Positions 7,864 to 13,742 of a DNA stretch of 20,381 nucleotides are shown here, in pieces; the first letter of the stretch is position 1; the number at the start of each line of letters is the position of its first letter. Both the position numbers and the translations under genes were made by a program. Under the pieces are notes generated by a model. The model was not told the DNA's origin, did not search any database, and worked only from the letters and a program-made list of their open reading frames with translations. The stretch covers positions 1 through 20,381 of the forward strand of contig UQQA01000032.1 in assembly GCA_900543105.1 (NCBI GenBank), given 5' to 3'. The DNA is from an uncultured Ruminococcus sp. GTDB taxonomy: Bacteria; Bacillota; Clostridia; Oscillospirales; Ruminococcaceae.

Positions 7864-7996
7864 GAACCTGTCTTCACAAGCATATGCGCACGTCTTTTCG
7901 GCAAATTTTGCCGCAGACTGCGTTAAAAATCCTTGCCTTGTCTGCAACAAAATTATGCTCGAAAATCCGCACACATTTCTTATGAAGACAGGTTCT
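7863..7996. repeat. Nested palindromic repeat element inside the ABC operon
   Basis: AGAACCTGTCTTCA (7863-7876) is perfectly complementary to TGAAGACAGGTTCT (7983-7996), and a further AAG/CTT pair lies beyond one mismatch. Nested inside are AGCATA/TATGCT (7879-7884, 7954-7959), CGCA/TGCG (7887-7890, 7919-7922), GTCT/AGAC (7892-7895, 7915-7918) and CGGCAAA/TTTGCCG (7899-7905, 7907-7913). The whole gap between the ATPase stop and the binding-protein ribosome site is therefore one folded unit of about 134 nt. It contains no ORF and looks like a small non-autonomous (MITE-like) element, or an RNA structure that sets expression of the last gene. Confidence 0.8.
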
Positions 7997-8011
7997 AATC
8001 GGAGGAATATT

Positions 8012-9109
8012 ATGAAATTCAGAAAAATCGCCGCACTTCTCGTTTCGGCGGCACTCGCATTATCTTTTACAGCCTGCTCGCAGAAAGGCAGCGGCAGCGA
8101 TGACGAATATGTACTCAAGATCGGCGAGGTTCAAGGTGCTCTCTGCCACGCTCCTCTTCAGGTCGCAATGGAAAAAGGCTACTTTGACGAAGAGGGCATA
8201 AAGTGGGAAAGAGTTGACTTCGGCGGCTCGGATATTCAGGCAGCTCTCGGCTCGGGAATGATCGACTGCGGCTTCGGACTTGTCGGAAAGTTCATTCAGC
8301 CTATCGAAAACGGACTTAACATGGTCATCACCTCGGGTATGCACACGGGCTGCACAAAGATACTTGTCCGTGCGGATTCGGGCATTGAAAGCATTGCCGA
8401 TCTAAAAGGAAAAACTATCGGTGTAAGCTCGCTCGCAAGCTCCGAGGCTATCACAGCAAAGCGTGCGCTCAATGCCGCAGGCGTTGACATCTCCGCTGAT
8501 TCGGGCGAGGTTTCATTCGCCGTTTACAGCACCACCGACCAGCCTGTTGCACTCATCAACGGTGCAGTTGACGCTATTTCCACACCTGATCCCGTTGCAA
8601 CGAACGCAGAAAATGAATACGGTCTGAAAGTTCTCCTCGATACAGCTTCGACCGAGCCTTATGCGAGCGAATACTGCTGCGTAAGCTTCGTTTCGTCCGA
8701 GCTTGCCGAAAAGCACCCCGACATTGCAGCCGCTTTCACAAGAGCAGTTCTCAAAGGCTCGGCTTTCGTTGCAGCTAACCCCGAAGAAGCAGCAAAAATA
8801 CAGATCGAGGGCGAATACGTCAGCGGTGATGCTTCCGCAAACGCAGAGATACTCAGAAGCTACAAGTACATTCCAAGTGTTCAGGGCGGTTACGACGCAC
8901 TCGTAAATGTTGCGAACGACCTCCACGATATCGGCATCCTCAAACCTGAAACAGATGTTGACGCACTTATCGGTCGCTCATTCAAATTCTTTGACGGCGT
9001 TCCCGACAGCTACAGCACTGAGGGCGAAAACTTCGCCAAGGAAGAAGTTCACGCAGTAACGGCAAAGGCCAATGACGCAGAGTACCGGATGAATGACTGC
9101 TGCGGCTGA
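8012..9109 (+). CDS. ABC transporter substrate-binding lipoprotein, NMT1/SsuA-like, cysteine-rich
   Basis: This 365-residue lipoprotein has a signal peptide ending in the lipobox FTAC, giving acylated Cys 22. A periplasmic-binding-protein type II fold of the NMT1/SsuA/TauA group follows (GYFDEEGIKWE, LKGKTIGVSSLASSEAIT, AVDAISTPDPVA). Cys 45 (GALCHAP), Cys 86 (DCGFGLVG) and Cys 114 (GMHTGC) fall in loops that line the ligand pocket in this fold. A CC pair sits at 222-223 and the protein ends in DCCG. Seven cysteines in the mature part is unusual for an extracellular binding protein. GGAGG lies 6-7 nt before ATG 8012. Soft-metal or thiol/sulfur ligand is an inference; the usual family annotation would be sulfonate or nitrate. 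Confidence 0.92.
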   Translation: MKFRKIAALLVSAALALSFTACSQKGSGSDDEYVLKIGEVQGALCHAPLQVAMEKGYFDEEGIKWERVDFGGSDIQAALGSGMIDCGFGLVGKFIQPIENGLNMVITSGMHTGCTKILVRADSGIESIADLKGKTIGVSSLASSEAITAKRALNAAGVDISADSGEVSFAVYSTTDQPVALINGAVDAISTPDPVATNAENEYGLKVLLDTASTEPYASEYCCVSFVSSELAEKHPDIAAAFTRAVLKGSAFVAANPEEAAKIQIEGEYVSGDASANAEILRSYKYIPSVQGGYDALVNVANDLHDIGILKPETDVDALIGRSFKFFDGVPDSYSTEGENFAKEEVHAVTAKANDAEYRMNDCCG

Positions 9110-9126
9110 TAAGTCACTAAACCAAA

Positions 9127-9167
9127 AGCGTACACCTTTCAGCTTGCGAAATGTGTACGCTTTTTTT
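9127..9167 (+). terminator. Intrinsic terminator of the DUF1847-ABC operon
   Basis: AGCGTACACCTTTC (9127-9140) pairs with GAAATGTGTACGCT (9148-9161) with one mismatch. It is followed by seven T (9161-9167). It lies 17 nt past the binding-protein stop. Confidence 0.92.
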
Positions 9168-9175
9168 AACGCGGA

Positions 9176-9232
9176 AGATGCGCAAAGTCATAGAAAATTT
9201 GTCGTGAGGGAGGTTTTTAGAGGTTCCCTAAA
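9176..9232 (+). repeat. Interspersed repeat, copy B
   Basis: This is a near-identical second copy of 1-57. It lies between the ABC-operon terminator and the end of ptsI and ends with the same GGTTCCCTAAA. Confidence 0.9.
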
Positions 9233-9273
9233 ACACCAATACCATACAAGGCGATATCGCTTTGTACGGTGTT
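9232..9273 (-). terminator. Long hairpin downstream of ptsI (possible terminator)
   Basis: The segment 9242-9269 is an almost complete palindrome centred on GCGATATCGC, with TACAA/TTGTA flanks and two mismatches, inside an outer AACACC/GGTGTT pair. It follows the ptsI stop on the minus strand. The T-run after it (GGTGTTTTAGG) is short, so termination is uncertain. Confidence 0.45.
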
Positions 9274-9288
9274 GGAAAATTTATAAAA

Positions 9289-10923
9289 TTACTTTGAAAG
9301 GTCGCATTTTCTTACTGCATCCCTTACTTTTAGTACGAAAGTAGGCGAAACGGAAAGCTCGTCGATTCCCATTCGCAGGAACGTTTCGGTAAGGCTCGTG
9401 TCAGCCGCAAGTTCTCCGCAAATGCCTATCCAAGCACCGTGCTTGTGAGCGTTTTCAGCCGACATTTCGATAAGGCGAAGAATAGCTTCGTGGTGAGTGT
9501 CGATGAACTGCTCAATATTGGCGTTCTGACGGTCGCAGGCGAGAGTATACTGCGTGAGGTCGTTCGTGCCGACGCTGAAAAAGTCTACCATCGGCGCAAG
9601 CTTGTCGCTTATTATCGCAGCCGCAGGGGTCTCTATCATAATGCCAAGCTCCACATTGTCGGAGACCTCAACACCCTCCGCTCTGAGCTGTTCCCTGACC
9701 TCGCCGCACATTGCAAGTATCTTTTCGACCTCGGAAACACTCGTTATCATCGGGAACATTATGCCGAGGTTGCCGTAAGCCGATGCTCTGTAAAGCGCAC
9801 GAAGCTGTGTTCGGAAAATTTCGGGACGGGTAAGGCAAATTCTTATCGCACGGTAGCCGAGCGCAGGATTTTCTTCCTTTTCCAGTCCGAAATAATCGAC
9901 CTGCTTGTCTGCGCCGATGTCAAGAGTTCGGATTATGACCTTTTTGCCTGCCATGCTTTCAATAACACGCTTGTAAGCGGCGAACTGCTGCTCTTCGGAC
10001 GGATAATCGCTGCTTTCGAGGTAGAGAAATTCGCTTCGGAACAAGCCTATTCCGCCTGCATCATTCGCAAGAACTGCACCGATGTTGTCAACGCTGCCGA
10101 TGTTGGCGTAAATGTTGATCTTTCTGCCGTCAAGCGTAACATTTTCCTTGCCTTTGAGTTCCTGAAGAAGATGCTTTTTCTCTTCGTCCTCTTTGCGCTT
10201 CTTTTCGAGCCTTGCAACGGTCTCCTCATCGGGATCGATGAAAATTTCGCCCGTGTAGCCGTCAACAGCGGCAAAAACTCCGCTCTTTACAGTGTTAAGA
10301 AGCTCCGTTCCAACGCCTATTACAGCAGGGATATTCATATTTCTTGCAAGGATAGCCGTGTGCGAATTGGACGAGCCGAAAGCCGTCACAAATGCAAGAA
10401 CTTTATCCTTGTCGAGCTGAACGGTTTCGCTCGGTGCGAGGTCGTCAGCGCAGATTATGACCTTTTCATCGGAAACAGCGTCCGAACCTCCCCCGTCCGA
10501 AAGACAGCTTATGATACGGTTGGAAATATCCCTGACATCAGCCGAACGAGCCTGCATATATGCATCGTCCATCGAAGCAAACATTTCCGAGAAGTTGTCC
10601 GCCGTTACTGCGACCGCATATTCGGCATTGACGGACTGCGTTTCGATAATGCTTGCGATAGACTCGTTGTAGTCCTCGTCCTCTATCATCATCTGATGTA
10701 TCTCAAAGATCTGCGCATTGGCTTCGCCGACCTCCTTGAGCGCCTTTTCGTAAATCGTGCGGAGCTGCTCGGTGGCTTTTTCCTTTGCCTTTTCAAGCCT
10801 TGCCTTTTCCGCTTCAATATCTTCGATGTGAGTTCTCTTGACCGATGCTTCTCTGCGAGTAAAAACGGAAATACGTCCGAGTGCGATAGCACCGTAAACT
10901 CCCTTGCCCTTTAAAGTTGTCAT
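9289..10923 (-). CDS. ptsI: PTS enzyme I (phosphoenolpyruvate-protein phosphotransferase)
   Basis: This cytoplasmic first enzyme of the sugar phosphotransferase system moves phosphate from PEP to HPr. It has 544 residues, slightly shorter than the usual 570. The N-terminal domain holds the phosphorylated His (about 188) in NSHTAILARNMNIPAVIG. The C-terminal PEP-binding barrel shows GIGLFRSEFLYLE, RTLDIGADKQ, NPALGYRAIRICL, ELGIMIETPAAA, SVGTNDLTQYTLACDR and the catalytic Cys in GICGELAAD. GGGAGGAG precedes the start. It is last in the fruR-fruK-ptsH-ptsI series and is separated from ptsH by a palindromic repeat, which might lower or uncouple its expression. Confidence 0.96.
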   Translation of the reverse strand: MTTLKGKGVYGAIALGRISVFTRREASVKRTHIEDIEAEKARLEKAKEKATEQLRTIYEKALKEVGEANAQIFEIHQMMIEDEDYNESIASIIETQSVNAEYAVAVTADNFSEMFASMDDAYMQARSADVRDISNRIISCLSDGGGSDAVSDEKVIICADDLAPSETVQLDKDKVLAFVTAFGSSNSHTAILARNMNIPAVIGVGTELLNTVKSGVFAAVDGYTGEIFIDPDEETVARLEKKRKEDEEKKHLLQELKGKENVTLDGRKINIYANIGSVDNIGAVLANDAGGIGLFRSEFLYLESSDYPSEEQQFAAYKRVIESMAGKKVIIRTLDIGADKQVDYFGLEKEENPALGYRAIRICLTRPEIFRTQLRALYRASAYGNLGIMFPMITSVSEVEKILAMCGEVREQLRAEGVEVSDNVELGIMIETPAAAIISDKLAPMVDFFSVGTNDLTQYTLACDRQNANIEQFIDTHHEAILRLIEMSAENAHKHGAWIGICGELAADTSLTETFLRMGIDELSVSPTFVLKVRDAVRKCDLSK

Positions 10924-10982
10924 AGATAAGCTCCTCCCGTTGAAGCATAGGACAGTTCACGCCGCCCGATGCTTTTGTGTCA

Positions 10983-11058
10983 TAAGGGAACCTCTAAAAG
11001 CCTCCCTCACGGCAAATTTTCTACGAATTTGCTCGTGTTCGGGCTTTTAGAGAACCCT
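10983..11058 (-). repeat. Interspersed repeat, copy C, full palindromic form
   Basis: Positions 10983-11025 match copies A and B in reverse orientation. Here a second half is present, so the element folds back on itself. CTCTAAAAGCC (near 10992-11002) pairs with GGCTTTTAGAG (near 11042-11052), with AGGG/CCCT outside it. An inner CACGGCAAATT...AATTTGC-CGTG stem lies between. Copies A and B have only about half of this symmetry. It lies between ptsH and ptsI. Confidence 0.8.
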
Positions 11059-11062
11059 GTAA

Positions 11063-11329
11063 TTATTCGCCGAAACCGTCCTCGAACATCTTTACGAATT
11101 CATCAAGTACAGCCTGCTCATCGCCGCCCGAAACGGTCAGCTCAACTTCTGTGCCTTTCTTGATGCCTGCTGCCATTATCTGCATTACAGCCTTAGCCTT
11201 GATCTCCTTGCCGTTGGCTTTCATGACGATCTCGCTGTCGGGGTGTTCCTTTGCTGCCTTTGCGATCATTCCTGCGGGACGCATATGCATACCCTCTGCA
11301 TTTACTACCGTTACAACCTTTGATACCAT
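11063..11329 (-). CDS. ptsH: PTS phosphocarrier HPr, lacking the regulatory serine
   Basis: This 88-residue phosphocarrier passes phosphate from enzyme I to sugar-specific EII proteins. His 15 is present in the motif GMHMRPAGMIAKAA. The second signature region reads GKEIKAKAVMQIMAAGIKKG. Aligned with Bacillus subtilis HPr (NLKSIMGVMSLG), Ala 47 occupies the place of Ser 46, the target of HPr kinase. If that alignment holds, this HPr cannot act as P-Ser-HPr corepressor of CcpA. AAGGAGAG precedes the start. It lies 71 nt downstream of fruK on the same strand, and ptsI follows. Confidence 0.95.
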   Translation of the reverse strand: MVSKVVTVVNAEGMHMRPAGMIAKAAKEHPDSEIVMKANGKEIKAKAVMQIMAAGIKKGTEVELTVSGGDEQAVLDEFVKMFEDGFGE

Positions 11330-11400
11330 AGTTATTCTCTCCTTATAAAATATTTTTTATTCTTAAATGAATTGCCTGATTTGAAATTTTACGTCAATAT

Positions 11401-12300
11401 TCAGAGCGTTTTAAGAAGTTCATCTATCTTTGCTTTTTTGGCAAGTCCGTCCGAGAAAGCTGTCGCACCGCCTGCCGCAGTTCCAAGCTTCAGAGCGTAT
11501 TCGTAATCACCCTTGAGTGAGCCTGCCGTAAATCCTGCGACCATTGAATCGCCCGCACCAACGGAGTTTCTGACCGTTCCCTTGCATACTCCGCAGCGAT
11601 GCATTTTTCCGTATTCATCAATGAGCATCGCACCGTCACCTGCCATTGAGATAAGCACATTCACCGCACCCATTTCCTGCAGCTTGCGAGCGTACTTTTC
11701 GATCTCTTCGTCCGTTTTAAGTTCAGTTCCGAACATTTCGCCAAGCTCGTGATTGTTCGGCTTTACAAGGAAGGGCTTGTATTTCAGCACATTGAGGAGC
11801 AAGTCCTTAGTCGCATCGACCACGGTTTTGATGTTCCTGCCCGAGAGCCTTCCGAGAATTTTCTCATAGATATCGGACGGGAGCGAGGACGGTATGCTTC
11901 CTGCGAGGATAAGCGTGTCGCCGTCCGAAAGTTTGTCCAGCTTTGCAAAAAGAGCGTTGATAGCGGCTTCGTCAATGTCAGGACCCTGACCGTTGAGTTC
12001 GGTTTCCTCTGTCGATTTTATTTTCACATTGATTCGCGAATTTCCGTTTTTAAGGCGAACGAAATCAGCATCTATGCCCATTTCGGAAAGTCCTTTTTCT
12101 ATTGCTTCGCCCGTAAAGCCTGCCGTGAAACCGAGTGCCTTTGAGTCGATGCCAAGCTCTCTCAACACGATCGAAACATTGATGCCCTTTCCGCCGAAGT
12201 ACATTTCTTCCTTTTCGGAACGGTTCGTTGCTCCGAGCTTCATTTCGCCCGTATGAACAACATAGTCGATAGCAGGGTTGAAAGTTACTGTATAAACCAT
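11401..12300 (-). CDS. fruK: 1-phosphofructokinase (PfkB/ribokinase family)
   Basis: This 299-residue cytoplasmic kinase converts fructose 1-phosphate to fructose 1,6-bisphosphate. It has the substrate-side GG motif (FGGKGINVS, about residues 35-43) and the C-terminal catalytic signature NSVGAGDSMVAGF with the base Asp at 251. Length and the N-terminal YTVTFNPAIDY are typical of FruK. It lies one base after the fruR stop, with its AAGGAGG ribosome site inside the end of fruR, so translation is probably coupled. Tagatose-6-phosphate kinase is the closest alternative, but the fruR neighbour favours fructose. Confidence 0.92.
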   Translation of the reverse strand: MVYTVTFNPAIDYVVHTGEMKLGATNRSEKEEMYFGGKGINVSIVLRELGIDSKALGFTAGFTGEAIEKGLSEMGIDADFVRLKNGNSRINVKIKSTEETELNGQGPDIDEAAINALFAKLDKLSDGDTLILAGSIPSSLPSDIYEKILGRLSGRNIKTVVDATKDLLLNVLKYKPFLVKPNNHELGEMFGTELKTDEEIEKYARKLQEMGAVNVLISMAGDGAMLIDEYGKMHRCGVCKGTVRNSVGAGDSMVAGFTAGSLKGDYEYALKLGTAAGGATAFSDGLAKKAKIDELLKTL

Positions 12301-12301
12301 G

Positions 12302-13051
12302 TCACATTACCTCCTTGATATTTGCCTTTGAAAGATATTTTTTTTCCTGAAGCTTGTCCGTGATTATGTTCACTCTGCCAAGCTGCGTGAACGTTATTGC
12401 CGAAACCTGACCGAATTTGGAGTGGTCTGCGAGGATGTAAACAGTCTGGCTGTTCTGAACTGCCGCTGTCTTTACGCTCGCTTCGTTTCGGTCGGGGGTC
12501 GTAACGCCCGATGAAAGTGATATCCCATTCGCACCGATGAAGCATTTTGTAAAGTTGTAGCTTTGCAGACTGCTGACACATTCCGCTCCGACAATAGCCT
12601 CGGTCGTGACCTTTATCTCGCCTGCAGGGATATATACCTTGAATCCTCTCTGGGCAAGCTTTTTTGCGTGTACGAACGCATTTGTCACGAAAATAACGTT
12701 TTTGTCAGGGAGAAAATCTATCATCTTTTCGGTGGTCGTTCCTGCATCGATGAAAATCAAATCGCCGTCATCGATGAGCGAAGCCGCATATCTCGCTATC
12801 GCCGTTTTTTCCTCGGTGAAAAGCTTCGACTTCGATTCAACGTCATTTTCCACCATACTGAACGAGCGGTCATCAGCGGCTATCGCACCACCGTGTACCT
12901 TTTTCAGCAGACCTTTTTCGTCAAGCTGCGTAAGGTCACGTCTGACGGTCGATTCGGACGCTCCGAGCTGCTCGCAAAGCTCCGTCATTGTGACGCTGCC
13001 GCTGCGCTTTACCTGCTCCAATATAAAAGCGTGTCTTTCTTCCGTAAGCAT
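12302..13051 (-). CDS. fruR: DeoR-family regulator of the fructose operon
   Basis: This 249-residue repressor has an N-terminal DeoR helix-turn-helix (about residues 18-55, VTMTELCEQLGASESTVRRD then KVHGGAI). Its sugar-phosphate sensor domain contains FIDAGTTTEKMIDFLP, FVTNAF and GANGISLSSGVTTPDRNEA. DeoR proteins next to fruK usually respond to fructose 1-phosphate. GAAGGTG precedes the ATG. It is the first gene of the operon. Two copies of a 20-bp sequence flanking its promoter are good candidates for its own binding sites, giving autoregulation. Confidence 0.92.
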   Translation of the reverse strand: MLTEERHAFILEQVKRSGSVTMTELCEQLGASESTVRRDLTQLDEKGLLKKVHGGAIAADDRSFSMVENDVESKSKLFTEEKTAIARYAASLIDDGDLIFIDAGTTTEKMIDFLPDKNVIFVTNAFVHAKKLAQRGFKVYIPAGEIKVTTEAIVGAECVSSLQSYNFTKCFIGANGISLSSGVTTPDRNEASVKTAAVQNSQTVYILADHSKFGQVSAITFTQLGRVNIITDKLQEKKYLSKANIKEVM

Positions 13052-13063
13052 TTCAGCACCTTC

Positions 13064-13083
13064 TTTTTGAATGTATTTGAACG
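13064..13083 (+). promoter_or_regulatory. Putative FruR operator, downstream copy
   Basis: TTTTTGAATGTATTTGAACG lies between the fru promoter and the fruR ribosome site. It matches 18 of 20 bases of the copy at 13141-13160 in inverted orientation. The repeat of TTGAAyGT-like units is typical of DeoR-type operators. Confidence 0.65.
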
Positions 13084-13104
13084 TTTATGATTGTTTCTGC
13101 TATG

Positions 13105-13133
13105 ATAATAACACAATACAATTTAAAAATCAA
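13105..13133 (-). promoter_or_regulatory. Promoter of the fruR-fruK-ptsH-ptsI cluster
   Basis: On the minus strand TTGATT (13133-13128) and TATTAT (13110-13105) are exactly 17 bp apart. No other clear promoter was found ahead of fruK, ptsH or ptsI, although the 71-nt gap before ptsH could hold a weak one. Confidence 0.75.
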
Positions 13134-13140
13134 TAGTTTT

Positions 13141-13160
13141 CGGTCAAAAACATTCAAAAA
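13141..13160 (-). promoter_or_regulatory. Putative FruR operator, upstream copy
   Basis: Read on the minus strand this is TTTTTGAATGTTTTTGACCG, the inverted partner of 13064-13083. It sits just upstream of the -35 box. The two sites bracket the promoter symmetrically, a layout suited to looping or cooperative repression. Confidence 0.65.
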
Positions 13161-13463
13161 GCTTATTTTTTGTATATTTGTATAAGTACAAGCTGCTTTC
13201 ATTGTGAATTATAACAATATATATTACACATCTTTATATCAAGCTATACATTTCGCATACTGCAAAAATTATTTCCATACCATTGAAAGATTCAAAAGCT
13301 TCACAAACGCTCATTTTCATTCAATCTATGCCGATAAAATTTTTATCCGACAGATATAACAAGTGGAATTATCGTCTTTTTCAGCACGTCTTTCCGCAAA
13401 ATCAAAATTCCACACTCTGTAAACGGTCAAAAAACTGCAAATACTATTTAACATACATTTTAA
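13161..13463. other. AT-rich intergenic region without a recognised gene
   Basis: The stretch separates the divergent fru and mgtE transcription units. An open frame of 66 codons (13283-13483) runs through it, but it lacks a ribosome site, overlaps the mgtE -35 box and has no recognisable composition. I see no RNA gene. Confidence 0.6.
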
Positions 13464-13492
13464 TTGACAAAAAACTTCTTTAGTGATATAAT
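13464..13492 (+). promoter_or_regulatory. Consensus promoter of the mgtE operon
   Basis: TTGACA (13464-13469) and TATAAT (13487-13492) are perfect with a 17-bp spacer, and TG precedes the -10 by one base (extended -10). Transcription should start near 13499, giving a leader of about 240 nt. A promoter this strong suggests control at the leader. Confidence 0.9.
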
Positions 13493-13527
13493 TATTTTGC
13501 AAAATTTCGAAAACATTAATTCGGAGG

Positions 13528-13629
13528 TGAATAAAGTGGCAAACGGCGATAGTGGCGGGTCAAACGGGCGATCATACGGATATTTTCATACAGTCGATAC
13601 GGCTCGCTTCACGCTGCCATTTTATTCGC
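13528..13629 (+). ncRNA. Structured leader RNA of mgtE (candidate cis-regulator)
   Basis: GTGAATAAAGTGGCA (13528-13542) pairs along all 15 positions with TGCCATTTTATTCGC (13615-13629), counting two G-U pairs. This closes a domain of about 100 nt. Inside are two related segments, GGCAAACGGCGATAGT and GGTCAAACGGGCGATCAT. ATACGG occurs twice (13574-13579, 13597-13602) and is complementary to CCGTAT in the terminator arm at 13651-13656. The M-box signature expected before many mgtE genes (GTTAGGTGAGGCTCC and its partners) is absent. Whether it senses Mg2+ is inferred only from the gene that follows. Confidence 0.55.
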
Positions 13630-13634
13630 TGTAA
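13536..13634 (+). CDS. mgtE leader peptide (32 codons, GTG start)
   Basis: A GTG at 13536 follows a strong GGAGGTGA site (13523-13530) and opens a 32-codon frame ending in TAA at 13632-13634. The peptide begins MANGDSGGSNGRSYGYF and ends in DTARFTLPFYSL: a Gly/Ser/Asn-rich half and a hydrophobic, aromatic half with one proline near the end. Its first and last codons lie in the two arms of the 15-bp stem, so translation must open that stem. Stop to attenuator hairpin is only 15 nt. Leader peptides controlling Mg2+ transporters are known in enterobacteria (mgtL, corL), but this one shows no evident similarity. Translation is inferred. Confidence 0.65.
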   Translation: MANGDSGGSNGRSYGYFHTVDTARFTLPFYSL

Positions 13635-13649
13635 ATAATGATATATCTG

Positions 13650-13690
13650 CCCGTATATGGCCTGTACTGACTGTCATATACGGGATTTTT
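13650..13690 (+). terminator. Attenuator before mgtE
   Basis: CCCGTATATG (13650-13659) and CATATACGGG (13675-13684) form a perfect 10-bp stem followed by ATTTTT. It lies between the leader ORF and the mgtE ribosome site. The T-run of five is modest, so it may pause or terminate conditionally. Confidence 0.75.
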
Positions 13691-13694
13691 ATAC

Positions 13695-13713
13695 CCCGAT
13701 GTCCCGATGTCCC
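13695..13713 (+). repeat. Short tandem repeat CCCGATGT
   Basis: Two full copies of CCCGATGT and a partial third (CCC) lie between the attenuator and the mgtE ribosome site GGAGG. They could bind a protein or pair with the GGG of the terminator arm, but no function is evident. Confidence 0.6.
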
Positions 13714-13742
13714 ACACATAAAAAGAAACGGAGGACATTCCA

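Noticed and set aside
7766..8011. N-terminal extension of the binding protein from 7766
   Set aside because: It would start inside the ATPase gene and run through the palindromic element. ATG 8012 has GGAGG and begins a proper lipoprotein signal peptide.
9439..10914. Plus-strand open frame of 491 codons opposite ptsI
   Set aside because: The minus-strand frame encodes all enzyme I motifs. The plus frame gives a protein without domains and is a shadow.
1..11058. Repeats as a CRISPR array or insertion sequence
   Set aside because: The copies are thousands of bases apart in both orientations, with no regular spacers and no transposase or cas gene nearby.
13283..13483. 66-codon open frame between fruR and mgtE
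   Set aside because: It has no Shine-Dalgarno sequence, AT-rich random-looking composition, and overlaps the mgtE promoter.
13499..13742. M-box (ykoK) magnesium riboswitch before mgtE
   Set aside because: The expected GTTAGGTGAGGCTCC and GCTGCTGCC segments are not found; the only loose likeness is GGGTCAA. A covariance search would settle it.
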